A stretch of DNA of 64,000 nt from Deltaproteobacteria bacterium HGW-Deltaproteobacteria-18 (GTDB taxonomy: Bacteria; Desulfobacterota; Desulfovibrionia; Desulfovibrionales; Desulfomicrobiaceae). The notes beneath the pieces are model-generated. The model ran no database searches. It was given only the letters and a program-made list of their open reading frames with translations, and was not told the DNA's origin. The stretch covers positions 1 through 64,000 of the forward strand of contig PHBE01000012.1 of the NCBI GenBank assembly GCA_002841885.1, read 5' to 3'. Shown one piece after another: positions 37,101 to 45,308 of this stretch (the first letter of the stretch is position 1; each line of letters begins with the position of its first letter). The position numbers were made by a program, and so were the translations under genes.

Positions 37101-37296
37101 CGAGGCCACGCGACGCATCCGTGCATCGGAGATGTCGACAGGAAAAAAACCGGTGCCCATCGTCGCCATGACCGCCTATGCCATGGACGGAGACAGGGAA
37201 AAACTGCTGGACAATGGCCTGGACGGTTACGTGGCCAAACCCTTCAGCATCAAGAAGCTGATGGAAGTGATAAAGGAAAACGTGGACAAAGACTGA
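34162..37296 (+). CDS. Hybrid sensor histidine kinase (MASE3, three PAS, HisKA, HATPase, receiver)
   Basis: A 1044-residue protein. The N-terminal 250 residues contain seven or eight transmembrane helices of the MASE3 type. PAS domains lie at about 275-390, 395-520 and 525-660. The H box is [12 protein letters not shown] with His682, and the ATPase domain (about 795-910) has GCGIPDEAL and [13 protein letters not shown] receiver domain at 925-1040 has the phosphoacceptor Asp971 in [10 protein letters not shown]. No separate regulator gene is next to it, so output probably goes through a phosphotransfer protein elsewhere. Confidence 0.93.
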   Translation: MLSDDQPASHDISRTLLHVTLWIFLLVVLFFISQHNFLLFHTLAELFAVAVGWSVFLLVWNTRTFLRNDSLLFLGIAYFFIALIDLNHTLAYSGMNIFAAAKSTNPATQLWLAARGLEAASLFVYSLMLGRGFSLRAVLLGFCGVTATLLLSIFAWKIFPVCHVEGQGLTTFKIVAEYVICAVLAAAMLNLTRQRNKLEPGIYHLLIISMALSIMSELAFTFYVSVYGLSNVIGHFLKILSFFLIYLALVRFALTRPYHTLFRQLAQEREALVHSEKKWRNILLRTPQIGISLDPGGRIIFANEHFLKLTGWNKDEVLGRDWFEMFIPAEIREATLKFFVSTMAGGQSQAYSTYENEILDKNGARHAIGWANALTLDSAGKPTDVTSLGVDLTERKHAQEVLIESRNLYQSLVDNLPLSIMTFDRDGKINYVNQFHIDSFARKLLDKEYFLGRALHELPGLVSAGIGPDLEHVRDGRPINLPSLFIPRLAAGGSAWQSVKAIPLFKDGIFSGGILMREDITSRRMAEEAMRQSEERLALALEVTNDGLWDWDFLSGNTYFSPHYYAMLGYEPGEFEASYSSWLSLVHPDDVQAVEDQISRHVGTGQVFEIEFRMKAKSGQWLWIMARGRVVERNEQGRPVRMVGTHVDVTARKNAEYAALNAKEAAEAANKAKSEFLANMSHEIRTPLNGIMGMLQLLQTTSLNSEQLEYSTMAVQSTSRLTSLLSDILDLSRVEAGKMPLRTEVFDLREKLHQSICLFAPIALQSGIELKHHFDGTLPQNVIGDPIRLQQVLTNLIGNAFKFTQYGFINVEAYPLPARNENQLRIFFEITDTGCGIPDEALDQLFKPFSQVTQGYTRQYQGAGLGLSICKRLVGLMDGTMAISSEVGVGTSIYFCVTLKKAMELPAQESPGKQIIAMREKKILVAEDDEVNLFAVHNLLTKNGHEVVTAHNGHEALERVLEQDFDLILMDIQMPGMDGIEATRRIRASEMSTGKKPVPIVAMTAYAMDGDREKLLDNGLDGYVAKPFSIKKLMEVIKENVDKD

Positions 37297-37312
37297 CGCC
37301 CGTTCGCCGGCC

Positions 37313-37334
37313 CGGCCGGACAGGAGTCCGGCCG
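37313..37334. terminator. Hairpin between convergent kinase and thioesterase genes
   Basis: A 9-bp GC-rich stem (CGGCCGGAC with its complement, loop AGGA) lies 17 bases after the kinase stop and 14 bases beyond the convergent thioesterase stop. No T-run follows on either strand. Confidence 0.4.
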
Positions 37335-37347
37335 AGCCATCGCTGTA

Positions 37348-37773
37348 TCATCTGGTGAAAAAACTCGGATTGTCGGGAACCCTGCGTGGACGGCGGTTTT
37401 CATCCACGGCCACATACCGGAACACCCCTTCGGTCACCAGCTGGCGCTGGGCCTCGTACGCGCCAACCAGCTGCCTCGCCCAGACCTCAAGCTTGATGTC
37501 CATGGACGAGTTGCCCACATGCATAAGCTCTGCATGCACGCAGATCGTGTCGCCCATGCGCACCGGCTTGTCGAAGCTCATCTTCTCCACACTGACCGTC
37601 ACGGTCCGTCCCTTGGAAACCTCCGAGGCCATGAGTCCCCCGGCCACGTCCATCTGGGCCAGAATCCATCCGCCGAAAATGTCACCGCTGGGATTGGTGT
37701 CCTTGGGCATGGCCAGGGTGCGAAGGACCAGTAATCCGCGGGGCTGTCGTCCGGTATTTTCTTCCAACGTCAT
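37348..37773 (-). CDS. Acyl-CoA thioesterase, YciA-like hotdog fold
   Basis: A 141-residue hotdog-fold enzyme. The signature TLAMPKDTNPSGDIFGGWIL carries the Asn and Asp that bind and cleave the thioester, and the EKMSFDKPVRMGD block is typical of YciA/acyl-CoA hydrolases. It hydrolyses acyl-CoA to free acid and CoA in the cytosol. ATG 37773 has AGGAG six bases upstream. It stands alone, convergent with the histidine kinase. Confidence 0.9.
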   Translation of the reverse strand: MTLEENTGRQPRGLLVLRTLAMPKDTNPSGDIFGGWILAQMDVAGGLMASEVSKGRTVTVSVEKMSFDKPVRMGDTICVHAELMHVGNSSMDIKLEVWARQLVGAYEAQRQLVTEGVFRYVAVDENRRPRRVPDNPSFFTR

Positions 37774-38084
37774 CACATTCTCCTTTACGGCGTCCGGTTT
37801 GGAGCATGGTCACCGTGGGGTTGATACCTATCGCATTGGAAAGGCCAACTGTCGTTCGTCATTGCCTCATCATTCCTGAAGCTTCGGGCTGTCTTATGGA
37901 CTGTCATGCATTTTCAGGCTATTTGCAACAAACCAAATCACTCTTGCACCTGCTTGAAACACCGGGAACGGCCTTTGAAAACTTCCAACTTTTTGAATTA
38001 CAGCAGCCTGCAGCGCACCCAACTCACAATGTCGATTTTTTGAATAATCATCGAAGACAGGGTGTGAACATACGGAGGTTCCTC
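37774..38084. other. Intergenic region between thioesterase and lipoprotein
   Basis: Divergent promoters for the two genes should lie here. The lipoprotein frame stays open through the region but has no coding character before ATG 38085. I see no repeat or RNA gene. Confidence 0.5.
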
Positions 38085-38645
38085 ATGCAAAAATTCGCGA
38101 TCATTACACTGCTGATCATCGCCCTGGCTTCCTGCGCTCCGACGAGCAGAGAAGCACACAAGAAAAAGGATGTCGCTTCGGGATATGGACACCTGGAAAC
38201 AAGGAAAAAACCTGCCAGCGCAGTAGATAAAATTTCTATCGGAAAATCAGGAGCAGAATTCTATTACAATAATAAATTATGGCAGATAAAAAATGAATCC
38301 ATTTCAAAAATAGATTTTTCTGCCAGAAGATTCACAAACGCGCATATATTCGTATATAATGAAAATATAAATATGACTGAAATTCATAAAAAACTTTATG
38401 AACACTATAATATTAAAAATGCTCAATTAGTCGAATCTGAATTTATCAATCTGAACAACTCTGTAGTAATATACAATAAAATAGAAGGCATGCTCAATAG
38501 AAGAGAAGTTTCCATACTAAGTTATGGATTTTCCGAAGACGCACACACGATAATCACACACTGCTATATATACAAAAGCATGCTCAGAAGCGAAACGGAA
38601 CAGGAGATCATCGAATTTTTGAATGGATTTACTGCAACAGATTGA
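38085..38645 (+). CDS. AT-rich lipoprotein of unknown function
   Basis: A 186-residue protein starting at ATG 38085 after CGGAGG. The signal peptide ends in lipobox LASC with Cys17. The mature part is Lys/Asn/Ile/Tyr-rich (AEFYYNNKLWQIKNESISKI, then VVIYNKIEGML and IITHCYIYKS) and looks like a compact alpha-beta domain. I recognise no family. Codon use is far more AT-rich than in either neighbour, which suggests recent transfer. The 310 bases before it hold no other gene. Confidence 0.75.
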   Translation: MQKFAIITLLIIALASCAPTSREAHKKKDVASGYGHLETRKKPASAVDKISIGKSGAEFYYNNKLWQIKNESISKIDFSARRFTNAHIFVYNENINMTEIHKKLYEHYNIKNAQLVESEFINLNNSVVIYNKIEGMLNRREVSILSYGFSEDAHTIITHCYIYKSMLRSETEQEIIEFLNGFTATD

Positions 38646-38769
38646 TCCGCTTTCCGTGGGCTGACGTCAACAGATCCGCCTGCCAAAAGTCAAAGATCCC
38701 CGCCTTTGCGGGAATGACTTTTTGCGACGTTGGCAGAGTTTTTTGCAACCGCGCCCCGGCGTTCACCGT

Positions 38770-38808
38770 AAAAAAAGCGCCAAGATGACACGAAGTCAGC
38801 TTGGCGCT
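38770..38808 (-). terminator. Rho-independent terminator of the lut operon
   Basis: On the - strand a 9-bp stem (AGCGCCAAG with its complement) is followed by six T residues (the A-run at 38770-38775 on the + strand). It lies 45 bases beyond the lutC stop. Confidence 0.85.
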
Positions 38809-38853
38809 CTCTTTTGGCGCTCGCGCGAAAAGCGCCCTCGACAGCGTGGGCTA

Positions 38854-39567
38854 TCAGGAAGAGACCACGAAAAGATGCATCTCGCGCGGCCCATGCGCGC
38901 CGTGCACCAGAGTGGCCTCGATGTCGGCGGTCTTGCTCGGGCCGGTGATGATGCTCACGTTGGACGGCAGCACCTGGCCGTTCAGACGGGAGAGCATCTG
39001 CCGGTAGGAGCCGAGCATGCGATTTTTGGGCACCACCGCGACATGGATGGACGGCACCAGGGACACGGAGCGTGCGCGGCCACGGCCGCCCAGAAGCACC
39101 AGCGAGGCAGTGTCGGCCAGCAGGTAATCGGCGGTGGTGATGCCGATATACGAGGCGATGACCTCACGCCGGAACTCGGCACGAGCGGATTCATCGAATG
39201 AGTCCGCCACGGGCACTGTCCGGACGGGGATGTCCGCGCCCAGACGCGCTTCAAGGCCCAATCCATCAAGTAGCGGGTCGCTCCAGCGCACGATCTGCTT
39301 CAAGGTGCCCCATTCCGGACTGCGCTCCCGGGCCAGGGCCGCGATGGCCACGCCGCAGGCATCCTGATCCGGACACTCGTGCACCTGCAGATTGAGCGCC
39401 TGCGCCTCCTTGCGGATGCTTTCCATCCATCCGGCCCGCTCTTCTTCCGGGGCCATGATGTCTGCGCACTTGATGAATTCCTCGCTCTTGGCAAAAACCA
39501 ACCTGTCCCGTCCGTCATTGGCCCGCACTTTAAGCGCCTGCCTGACCCGTTCAATGATGCGACTCAT
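38854..39567 (-). CDS. lutC: Lactate utilization protein LutC (LUD domain)
   Basis: A 237-residue LUD-domain protein. Conserved segments include ASYIGITTADYLLADTASLV and RSVSLVPSIHVAVV, then the glycine-containing VSIITGPSKTADIE tail. LutC is the third subunit of the LutABC complex that oxidises L-lactate to pyruvate. It overlaps lutB by four bases and ends the operon. Lactate oxidation of this type is expected in lactate-using sulfate reducers. Confidence 0.93.
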   Translation of the reverse strand: MSRIIERVRQALKVRANDGRDRLVFAKSEEFIKCADIMAPEEERAGWMESIRKEAQALNLQVHECPDQDACGVAIAALARERSPEWGTLKQIVRWSDPLLDGLGLEARLGADIPVRTVPVADSFDESARAEFRREVIASYIGITTADYLLADTASLVLLGGRGRARSVSLVPSIHVAVVPKNRMLGSYRQMLSRLNGQVLPSNVSIITGPSKTADIEATLVHGAHGPREMHLFVVSS

Positions 39568-41009
39568 GCACCCCTCCCTGTCTTGTCACGACGTGCCCAG
39601 CGTCCGGCGAAACTCTCCTGTGCCAGAGGCGGAAAATCGCGGCCTCGGGTCCATCCGCCCAGCGGTCCGGGCAGGCGCGTAATCCAGCCGTTCCTGCGAG
39701 GCAGCAGTCTCTGGCCGAATCTGGCCAATGCACACAGCGCATCGTACAGGCGCCGATGCCGCATGATCATCGACCAGAGCCCGAAAACCAGCTTTGTCGG
39801 CAGGCTTTGACGACGCACGTTCCAGCGCCTGTCGCCGTCGGCAAGTTTGGAGCGCAGCAGCGAGAGCATGCGCGGCAGATCGTTGTCCACAGGGCAAACC
39901 TGCTTGCAGGCGCCGCACAGGGTTTCACCCTGGCAGAGATGGTGGCATTCGTTGATACCCCGGGTCAGCGGCGTGAAGACCGCGCCGATGGGGCCGCAAT
40001 ACGGCGAGCCGTAACTATGCCCGCCAATGGCCATGTAGACCGGGCAGACATTCAGGCATCCGCCGCAGCGCACGCAGTGCAGAACCTCGCGAAAGTCCGG
40101 GTCTGCCAGAATGCGGCTGCGGCCGTTGTCCACCAGAACCAGATGAAATTCCTCCGGTCCGTCCGGTTCGTCGGGCAGGCGCGGTCCGCCGACGTAGCTT
40201 ATATAGGTGGAGATCTTCTGCCCTGCCGCCGCGCGGGTCAGCATGCGCAGCAGGATGTCGTGATCCTCCAGGGTGGCCGCGATCTTCTCGATGCCCAGCA
40301 GCACTATGTGCACCCTCGGCATGGTCGTGGCCATGCGGATGTTGCCTTCGTTGGAGACGATGGTCACGTGTCCGGTCTCGGCGCAGGCGGTGTTGCCGCC
40401 GGAGATGCCCATGTCGGCAGTAAGCATCTTTTCGCGCAGGGCCTTGCGGGCCATGGCGGTCAGGGTCGGCGGATCGTCCGTGTAGGGCTCGCCCAGTTTC
40501 TCGGCGAAGAGTTCGCCGACCTGCTCGCGGGTGTAGTGGATGGCCGGGGCGATGATGTGCGAAGGCGCTTCGCCCTTGAGCTGCACGATGTACTCGCCAA
40601 GATCGGTCTCCACGGTCTCGATGCCTGCGGCTTCGAGGGCGTCGTTGAGGTGGATTTCCTCGCTGAGCATGGATTTTCCCTTGACCACGCGAGCGACCTG
40701 ATGGCGCTTGGCAACGCCCAGGCAGTATTCCACGGCATCTTCCCCGGTCCCGGCAAGATGGACATGCCCGCCCCTGGCCCGGATATTCGCGGCCAGGGTC
40801 TCAAGCACAACGTCCAGATTGTCCACGACCTTGCGTCGCACGGCCTTGGCGTCCTGACGCGGATCATGTCCCGGCGAAAGCTGATTGTAGAGGTGCACCG
40901 CATTGCGCCCGATCTTGTCCCGCATCTTGGCGAGGGCTCGGTGAAGCTGCTTGTCCTGAACCGCCTTGGCGGCCAATTCCCTGTATTTCAGAGGATCCTG
41001 ATTCAGCAT
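39564..41009 (-). CDS. lutB: Lactate utilization iron-sulfur protein LutB
   Basis: A 481-residue protein. An N-terminal LUD domain (about 60-290) is followed by two [4Fe-4S] motifs, CVRCGGCLNVCPVY and CGACKQVCPVDND, at about 305-375. A helical C-terminal region of about 95 residues completes it, as in LutB/YkgF. It passes electrons from lactate oxidation to the LutA heterodisulfide-like subunit or to quinones. It starts two bases after the lutA stop. Confidence 0.94.
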   Translation of the reverse strand: MLNQDPLKYRELAAKAVQDKQLHRALAKMRDKIGRNAVHLYNQLSPGHDPRQDAKAVRRKVVDNLDVVLETLAANIRARGGHVHLAGTGEDAVEYCLGVAKRHQVARVVKGKSMLSEEIHLNDALEAAGIETVETDLGEYIVQLKGEAPSHIIAPAIHYTREQVGELFAEKLGEPYTDDPPTLTAMARKALREKMLTADMGISGGNTACAETGHVTIVSNEGNIRMATTMPRVHIVLLGIEKIAATLEDHDILLRMLTRAAAGQKISTYISYVGGPRLPDEPDGPEEFHLVLVDNGRSRILADPDFREVLHCVRCGGCLNVCPVYMAIGGHSYGSPYCGPIGAVFTPLTRGINECHHLCQGETLCGACKQVCPVDNDLPRMLSLLRSKLADGDRRWNVRRQSLPTKLVFGLWSMIMRHRRLYDALCALARFGQRLLPRRNGWITRLPGPLGGWTRGRDFPPLAQESFAGRWARRDKTGRGA

Positions 41010-41010
41010 C

Positions 41011-41745
41011 CTATTCCTCCCCGGCCAGGATTTCGGCGATGTGGTGCACGCTGATGGGCAGCTCGCGGCGGCGGATCATGCCCTGCATGTGCATGAGGCA
41101 GCCCATGTCGCAGCCGACCACGGCGCTTGTGCCCGTGGCCTGGATGTTGGCCAGCTTGGTCTCCAGCAGGGCCTCGGAAATTTCCGGATATTTGGCCGAA
41201 AATGTTCCCCCGAACCCGCAGCATTCATCGGAACGGGTCATCTCGACGAGGCTCAGTCCGCGCACTGCGGAAAGCAGCGCCCGGGGCTGGTCCTTGACGC
41301 CCAGACCGCGCAGGAGATGACAGGAATCGTGGTAGGTGACCTCCCCGTTCCAGGTTGCCCCGACATCGGTCACGCCCAGCACATCGACCAGAAATTCGGT
41401 GAACTCGAAGGTCCTGGCGGCCACCCGCTTGGCCCTGGCCAGCAGCCTTGGGTCGTTGGCGAAAAGTTCCAGGTAGTGGTGCCGGACCATGTGCACGCAC
41501 GATCCGGACGGGCAGACAATGGCTTCGGCGTCTTCGAACACGTCCAGATAATGGCGTGCCAGACGCGCCGCCTCATCACGATATCCGGCGTTGAAGGCCG
41601 GCTGTCCGCAGCAGGTCTGGTTCGCGGGATAGTCGAGGGTGAGTCCCTGGCGTTCAAGCACCTTGACCATGGCTTCGCCCACGGCCGGAAAACAGGAATC
41701 CACTATGCACTGGATGAACAGGGTCACCCTTTTTGGTTTGGTCAT
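41011..41745 (-). CDS. lutA: Lactate utilization protein LutA (CCG domains)
   Basis: A 244-residue protein with two cysteine-rich CCG domains: CCGQPAFNAGYRDEA in the first half and CCGFGGTFSAKYPEIS in the second, each ligating an Fe-S centre as in heterodisulfide reductase HdrB and GlpC. It is the first gene of lutABC. A 10-bp palindrome (TGAAGCTTCA at 41794-41803) lies about 50 bases upstream and could be an operator. No lutR or lactate permease is adjacent. Confidence 0.94.
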   Translation of the reverse strand: MTKPKRVTLFIQCIVDSCFPAVGEAMVKVLERQGLTLDYPANQTCCGQPAFNAGYRDEAARLARHYLDVFEDAEAIVCPSGSCVHMVRHHYLELFANDPRLLARAKRVAARTFEFTEFLVDVLGVTDVGATWNGEVTYHDSCHLLRGLGVKDQPRALLSAVRGLSLVEMTRSDECCGFGGTFSAKYPEISEALLETKLANIQATGTSAVVGCDMGCLMHMQGMIRRRELPISVHHIAEILAGEE

Positions 41746-41883
41746 TCAAACACCTCAAAAGCGCTGCTGCGCTGTTCATTAAATACAAGTCGTTGAAGCT
41801 TCAGCACCAACAAAAATATCCACTGCCGGGAAAGATGGAGCAAAAGCAGCGCAAATGCCGCTACGCAAGCCTCCCTGCACGAG

Positions 41884-41924
41884 TCAAGGGGCGAACCCCT
41901 TGCGGGCCCCCGGGGCAGCGCCCC
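41884..41924. repeat. Paired hairpins after livF (REP-like or terminator)
   Basis: Two back-to-back perfect hairpins: CAAGGGG-CGAA-CCCCTTG (41884-41901) and CGGGGC-AGC-GCCCCG (41910-41924). They lie 24 bases beyond the livF stop, read on the - strand. They could end the liv operon, or be a dispersed intergenic element; only one copy is in this window. Confidence 0.6.
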
Positions 41925-41947
41925 GCCTCTTCTCTCTTCTCCCCGCG

Positions 41948-42658
41948 TCAGGCCCCCAGATACGCAGCCAGGACACGGTCATCGTCCAGCAGCGCCCTGG
42001 CTTCACCGGTGGCCGCGATCTGCCCGGATTCGAGCACGTAGCCACGATGGGAGTGAGCGAGGGCCAGCCGTGCGTTCTGTTCCACGAGCAGGATGGTCAT
42101 GCCCTGGGCGCTCAGGGAATCGAGGATGCCGAAAATCTCCTCCACCACCAGCGGCGCAAGCCCCAGGGAGGGTTCGTCGAGCAGGAGCATGCGCGGCGAG
42201 CTCATCAGGGCGCGGGCAATGGCCAGCATCTGCTGCTCGCCCCCGGAAAGGGTCCCGGCCGGCTGGCGGCGGCGCTCCCGAAGACGCGGGAACATGGTGT
42301 AGGACTTTTCCAGGTCACGCGCGATGCCGTCTTTGTCCTGGCGGATGTAGGCTCCAAGCAGGAGGTTGTCCTCGATGCTCTGCCGGGCCAGCACCTGACG
42401 TCCTTCGGGGCAATGCGCGAGCCCCGCACGGACGATGGCGTCCGGCCGGGTTTTGGCCATGTCGGTTCCAGCAAAACTCAAAGAGCCGGATGCGATGCGG
42501 GCCAGACCGGAGACGGCGCGCAGGATGGTGCTCTTGCCCGCGCCGTTGGCGCCGATGAGGGTGACCACCTCGCCATGCTCCACGTAAAGGCTGACGTCCC
42601 GCACGGCTTTGACCGCGCCGTAGTTCACGCAGATCTGATCAAGTTCGAGCAGTGGCAT
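41948..42658 (-). CDS. livF: Branched-chain amino acid ABC transporter ATPase LivF
   Basis: A 236-residue ABC ATPase. Walker A is GANGAGKST, the signature is LSGGEQQMLAIARALM, and Walker B is LLLDEPSLGL. The LSxGEQ followed by QML and the short length place it in the LivF branch. It is the last gene of livKHMGF and overlaps livG by 20 bases. It energises uptake of Leu, Ile and Val or related substrates. Confidence 0.95.
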   Translation of the reverse strand: MPLLELDQICVNYGAVKAVRDVSLYVEHGEVVTLIGANGAGKSTILRAVSGLARIASGSLSFAGTDMAKTRPDAIVRAGLAHCPEGRQVLARQSIEDNLLLGAYIRQDKDGIARDLEKSYTMFPRLRERRRQPAGTLSGGEQQMLAIARALMSSPRMLLLDEPSLGLAPLVVEEIFGILDSLSAQGMTILLVEQNARLALAHSHRGYVLESGQIAATGEARALLDDDRVLAAYLGA

Positions 42659-43421
42659 GGCTGTCTCCCAGATAGGCGTCGATGACGCATTGATCGCTGC
42701 GCACTTCGTCCGGCTTGCCCTGACATATGAGGCGGCCGAAGTTGAGCACGGCCAGACGGTCGCAAAGGCCCATGACCAGCGGCACGTGGTGTTCGATGAT
42801 GAGCACGGTCAGGTCGAAGCGGTGGCGCAGATCACGGATGAAATCGCTCAGTTCCGCCTTTTCGGCCAGATTCAGGCCCGCAGCCGGTTCGTCCAGAAGC
42901 AGGAGCTTGGGGCGCAGCGCCAGGGCGCGGGCGATCTCGAGCCGCCTGCGCTCACCGTAGGGCAGGGATGACGCCAGATCCGAAGCCTTGGAACCCAGCC
43001 CGACAAGAGCGAGCAGCTCAAGGGCCTTGTCCCTGATCCGCCTCTCCTGGGCCCGGCTGGCCGGAAGGCCGAGCAGGTCCGACAGGAGGCCGGTTTCGGC
43101 AAAGGCCTGCATGGGCGCGCGCACGTTGTCGAGCACGCTCATGCCGCTGAACAGACGGATGTTCTGGAACGTTCTGGCCATGCCCATGCTGGCGACCTTG
43201 TGAGGCGCGATGCCCAGAATATCCTTGCCCAGAAAACTGATCCGGCCCGCGGAAACGGGCGTGAGTCCGGAAATCAGGTTGAAGAGCGTGGTCTTGCCGG
43301 CGCCATTGGGGCCGATCAGGCCGAAGATCTCACCAGACTGCACGGAAAAGCCGACATCGCCGACCGCCATGAGCCCCCCGAAAGACCGCGATACGCCTTC
43401 AAGGCTTAAAATGGCGTCCAT
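42639..43421 (-). CDS. livG: Branched-chain amino acid ABC transporter ATPase LivG
   Basis: A 260-residue ABC ATPase starting at ATG 43421, which overlaps the livM stop by one base. Walker A is GPNGAGKTT and Walker B is LLLDEPAAGLN. The LivG-specific segment MARTFQNIRLFSGMSVLDNV is present. The signature motif reads LPYGERRRLEIARALA, with LPYG in place of LSGG, which is normal for LivG. It pairs with LivF under the LivHM channel. Confidence 0.95.
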   Translation of the reverse strand: MDAILSLEGVSRSFGGLMAVGDVGFSVQSGEIFGLIGPNGAGKTTLFNLISGLTPVSAGRISFLGKDILGIAPHKVASMGMARTFQNIRLFSGMSVLDNVRAPMQAFAETGLLSDLLGLPASRAQERRIRDKALELLALVGLGSKASDLASSLPYGERRRLEIARALALRPKLLLLDEPAAGLNLAEKAELSDFIRDLRHRFDLTVLIIEHHVPLVMGLCDRLAVLNFGRLICQGKPDEVRSDQCVIDAYLGDSHATART

Positions 43422-44311
43422 CAGGCCACCCCCGAAACTTTGCGGCGCAGGGAGGCCAGCAGCCCCGCGATGCCTTGGGGCAGGTAGATGCAGGCCACAA
43501 CCAGGACGATGCCGTTCATGATCAGGCGGGCGTCCTTGAGCGGACGCAGCACCTCGGGCAGCGCGACAAGCAGGATAGCTCCAAGGAGCGGCCCCCAGAT
43601 GGAGCGCGCGCCACCGATGAGCACATAGGCCAGACATGCCACGGAGGCGTCGAAACTGCTCTGGCGGGCGTTCCAGGTATTGAGGAACGGCGCGCTCATG
43701 GCTCCGACCACGCCGGCCAGGCCGCAACCGATGACAAAGGCGCGGACCTTCTCGAAGGTGGTGGAGATGCCCATGGCCTGGGCAGCCAGCTCGTCCTCGC
43801 GGATGGCCATGAAGGACCGGCCGGCCACGGTGCGGGTCAAACGCCAGGAGAAGAGAAGCATGACGATAAGGAGCGGACCGAAGAACCACAGGTAGCCAAT
43901 GCGCTTCTCGAAAGGCTGCGGGATGCCGAAAAGGCCCACCGCCCCGCCGGTGACGTCCAGAACCAGCACCACGACGTTGAGCACCTGCACGAAGGCGATG
44001 GTCGCCAGGGCCAGGTAGATGCCGCGCAACCGCAGGGCCGGGATGCCGACCAGAAGTCCGAGCAGGCAACTGGCCAGCATGGCGATGAGCCATTCTACGG
44101 GATAAAGGGCCACGCCCAGAGTCTCCCGCCAGGAGGCAAAGATCGGGCTCGTGCCCATGATGGCCGCGATGTAGCCGCCCAGGGAATAGAAGCCGATGCT
44201 GGCCAGCGAGAGCTGTCCGGCCATGAGCGGATACCAAAGGCTCATTCCGAGCAGGGCCTGCTGGATGATGGCCACCATCAAAAAACCGTAGTTGTCGAAA
44301 AACATGCCCAT
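43421..44311 (-). CDS. livM: Branched-chain amino acid ABC transporter permease LivM
   Basis: A 296-residue permease with about eight to ten transmembrane helices. Typical LivM segments are LMAGQLSLASIGFYSLGGY near residue 30 and the EAA-like loop RAFVIGCGLAGVVGAMSAPF near 210. ATG 44311 is preferred, since AAGG lies six bases before it and it directly follows the livH stop. Confidence 0.94.
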   Translation of the reverse strand: MGMFFDNYGFLMVAIIQQALLGMSLWYPLMAGQLSLASIGFYSLGGYIAAIMGTSPIFASWRETLGVALYPVEWLIAMLASCLLGLLVGIPALRLRGIYLALATIAFVQVLNVVVLVLDVTGGAVGLFGIPQPFEKRIGYLWFFGPLLIVMLLFSWRLTRTVAGRSFMAIREDELAAQAMGISTTFEKVRAFVIGCGLAGVVGAMSAPFLNTWNARQSSFDASVACLAYVLIGGARSIWGPLLGAILLVALPEVLRPLKDARLIMNGIVLVVACIYLPQGIAGLLASLRRKVSGVA

Positions 44312-44312
44312 C

Positions 44313-45263
44313 CTAAACCTTCTGGATGGTTTGCTGGCCAAGGAGCCCCTGGGGGCGGGCCAGAAGAATGACGAAAAGCATGACAAAGGCCACGGCCTCT
44401 TTCATGGACGAATAGTCGGGGGGCAAAAAGGCCTCGCCCAGACCGATGACCAGCCCGCCGAGGACCGCGCCGGGAATGCTGCCGAGGCCGCCCAGCACGA
44501 TGACCGCCAGCCCCTTGAGGCCGTAGCTGACACCAAAGTACGGTCCGGCCAGGCCGAAGCTCGCGCCGATGAGGGTGCCTGCCAGGCCGCCCAGAGCACC
44601 GGAGATGAAAAACGTGGACAGGATGTAGCGGTCGACGTTGATGCCGAGCAGGCTTGCGGTTTCGGGATTTTCGGCAGTGGCTTGCAGGGCCTTGCCCATG
44701 CGGGTCCGGTTCATGAACCAGGCAAGCACCAGCAACATGGCCAGGCTGACGCCCAGGATGATGAGCTGCACGGTGCGCACGGCCAGGATCTTGCCATCCA
44801 TCTTGAAAATCATGGCCATGGGCAGCGAACCGAAAATGTCGGACGGGAAGGAGTATATTTCCGCGCCGACAAGAAATTGCAGGCAATTGACCAGAATGAG
44901 AGCCACCCCAAGGCTGCTGACCAGCGCCAGGAGCGGATCGGCCCCTTTGGCCCGCAGCGGCCTAAAAGCCAGCCGCTCGACCAGCACCCCCACACAACCG
45001 GCCATGATGGAGCCTCCCAGAAGCGCCAGGGGAAAAGGCAGGCTGAAAGGCAGGCTCGTGCCGGCCAGAAGGCCGTTCAGGCCGAAATCGCCGACAGCCA
45101 GGGCATAGGTGCAATATGCGCCAAGGGTGAAGACCGCGCCGTGGGCGAAGTTGATGATTCCAAGAATGGAAAAGACCAGCGTATAGCCAAGGGCGAAGAT
45201 GGCGTAGACCGAGCCGATGGAGAGGCCGTTCAGAATATTCTGCAGAAAATAGACGGTGTTCAT
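44313..45263 (-). CDS. livH: Branched-chain amino acid ABC transporter permease LivH
   Basis: A 316-residue permease with eight hydrophobic segments. It begins NTVYFLQNILNGLSIGSVYA and carries ALGYTLVFSILGIINFAHGA and AVIVLGGLGSIPGAVLGGL, all typical of LivH. It is separated from livK by 45 bases that contain a hairpin, so its expression is probably lower than that of the binding protein. Confidence 0.95.
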   Translation of the reverse strand: MNTVYFLQNILNGLSIGSVYAIFALGYTLVFSILGIINFAHGAVFTLGAYCTYALAVGDFGLNGLLAGTSLPFSLPFPLALLGGSIMAGCVGVLVERLAFRPLRAKGADPLLALVSSLGVALILVNCLQFLVGAEIYSFPSDIFGSLPMAMIFKMDGKILAVRTVQLIILGVSLAMLLVLAWFMNRTRMGKALQATAENPETASLLGINVDRYILSTFFISGALGGLAGTLIGASFGLAGPYFGVSYGLKGLAVIVLGGLGSIPGAVLGGLVIGLGEAFLPPDYSSMKEAVAFVMLFVILLARPQGLLGQQTIQKV

Positions 45264-45271
45264 GATATGCC

Positions 45272-45300
45272 AAAAGCCGGGGAAGCTTCGCTCCCCCGGC
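45272..45300 (-). terminator. Attenuating hairpin between livK and livH
   Basis: On the - strand GCCGGGG pairs with CCCCGGC and the stem continues inward with four more pairs to a GAA loop, followed by TTTT. It lies just after the livK stop and before livH. Such partial terminators commonly keep binding-protein mRNA in excess over permease mRNA. Confidence 0.7.
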
Positions 45301-45308
45301 AGGATGCG

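Noticed and set aside
39756..41054. 432-codon open frame on the + strand
   Set aside because: Antisense of lutB; lutB has all Cys motifs and is coupled to lutA and lutC.
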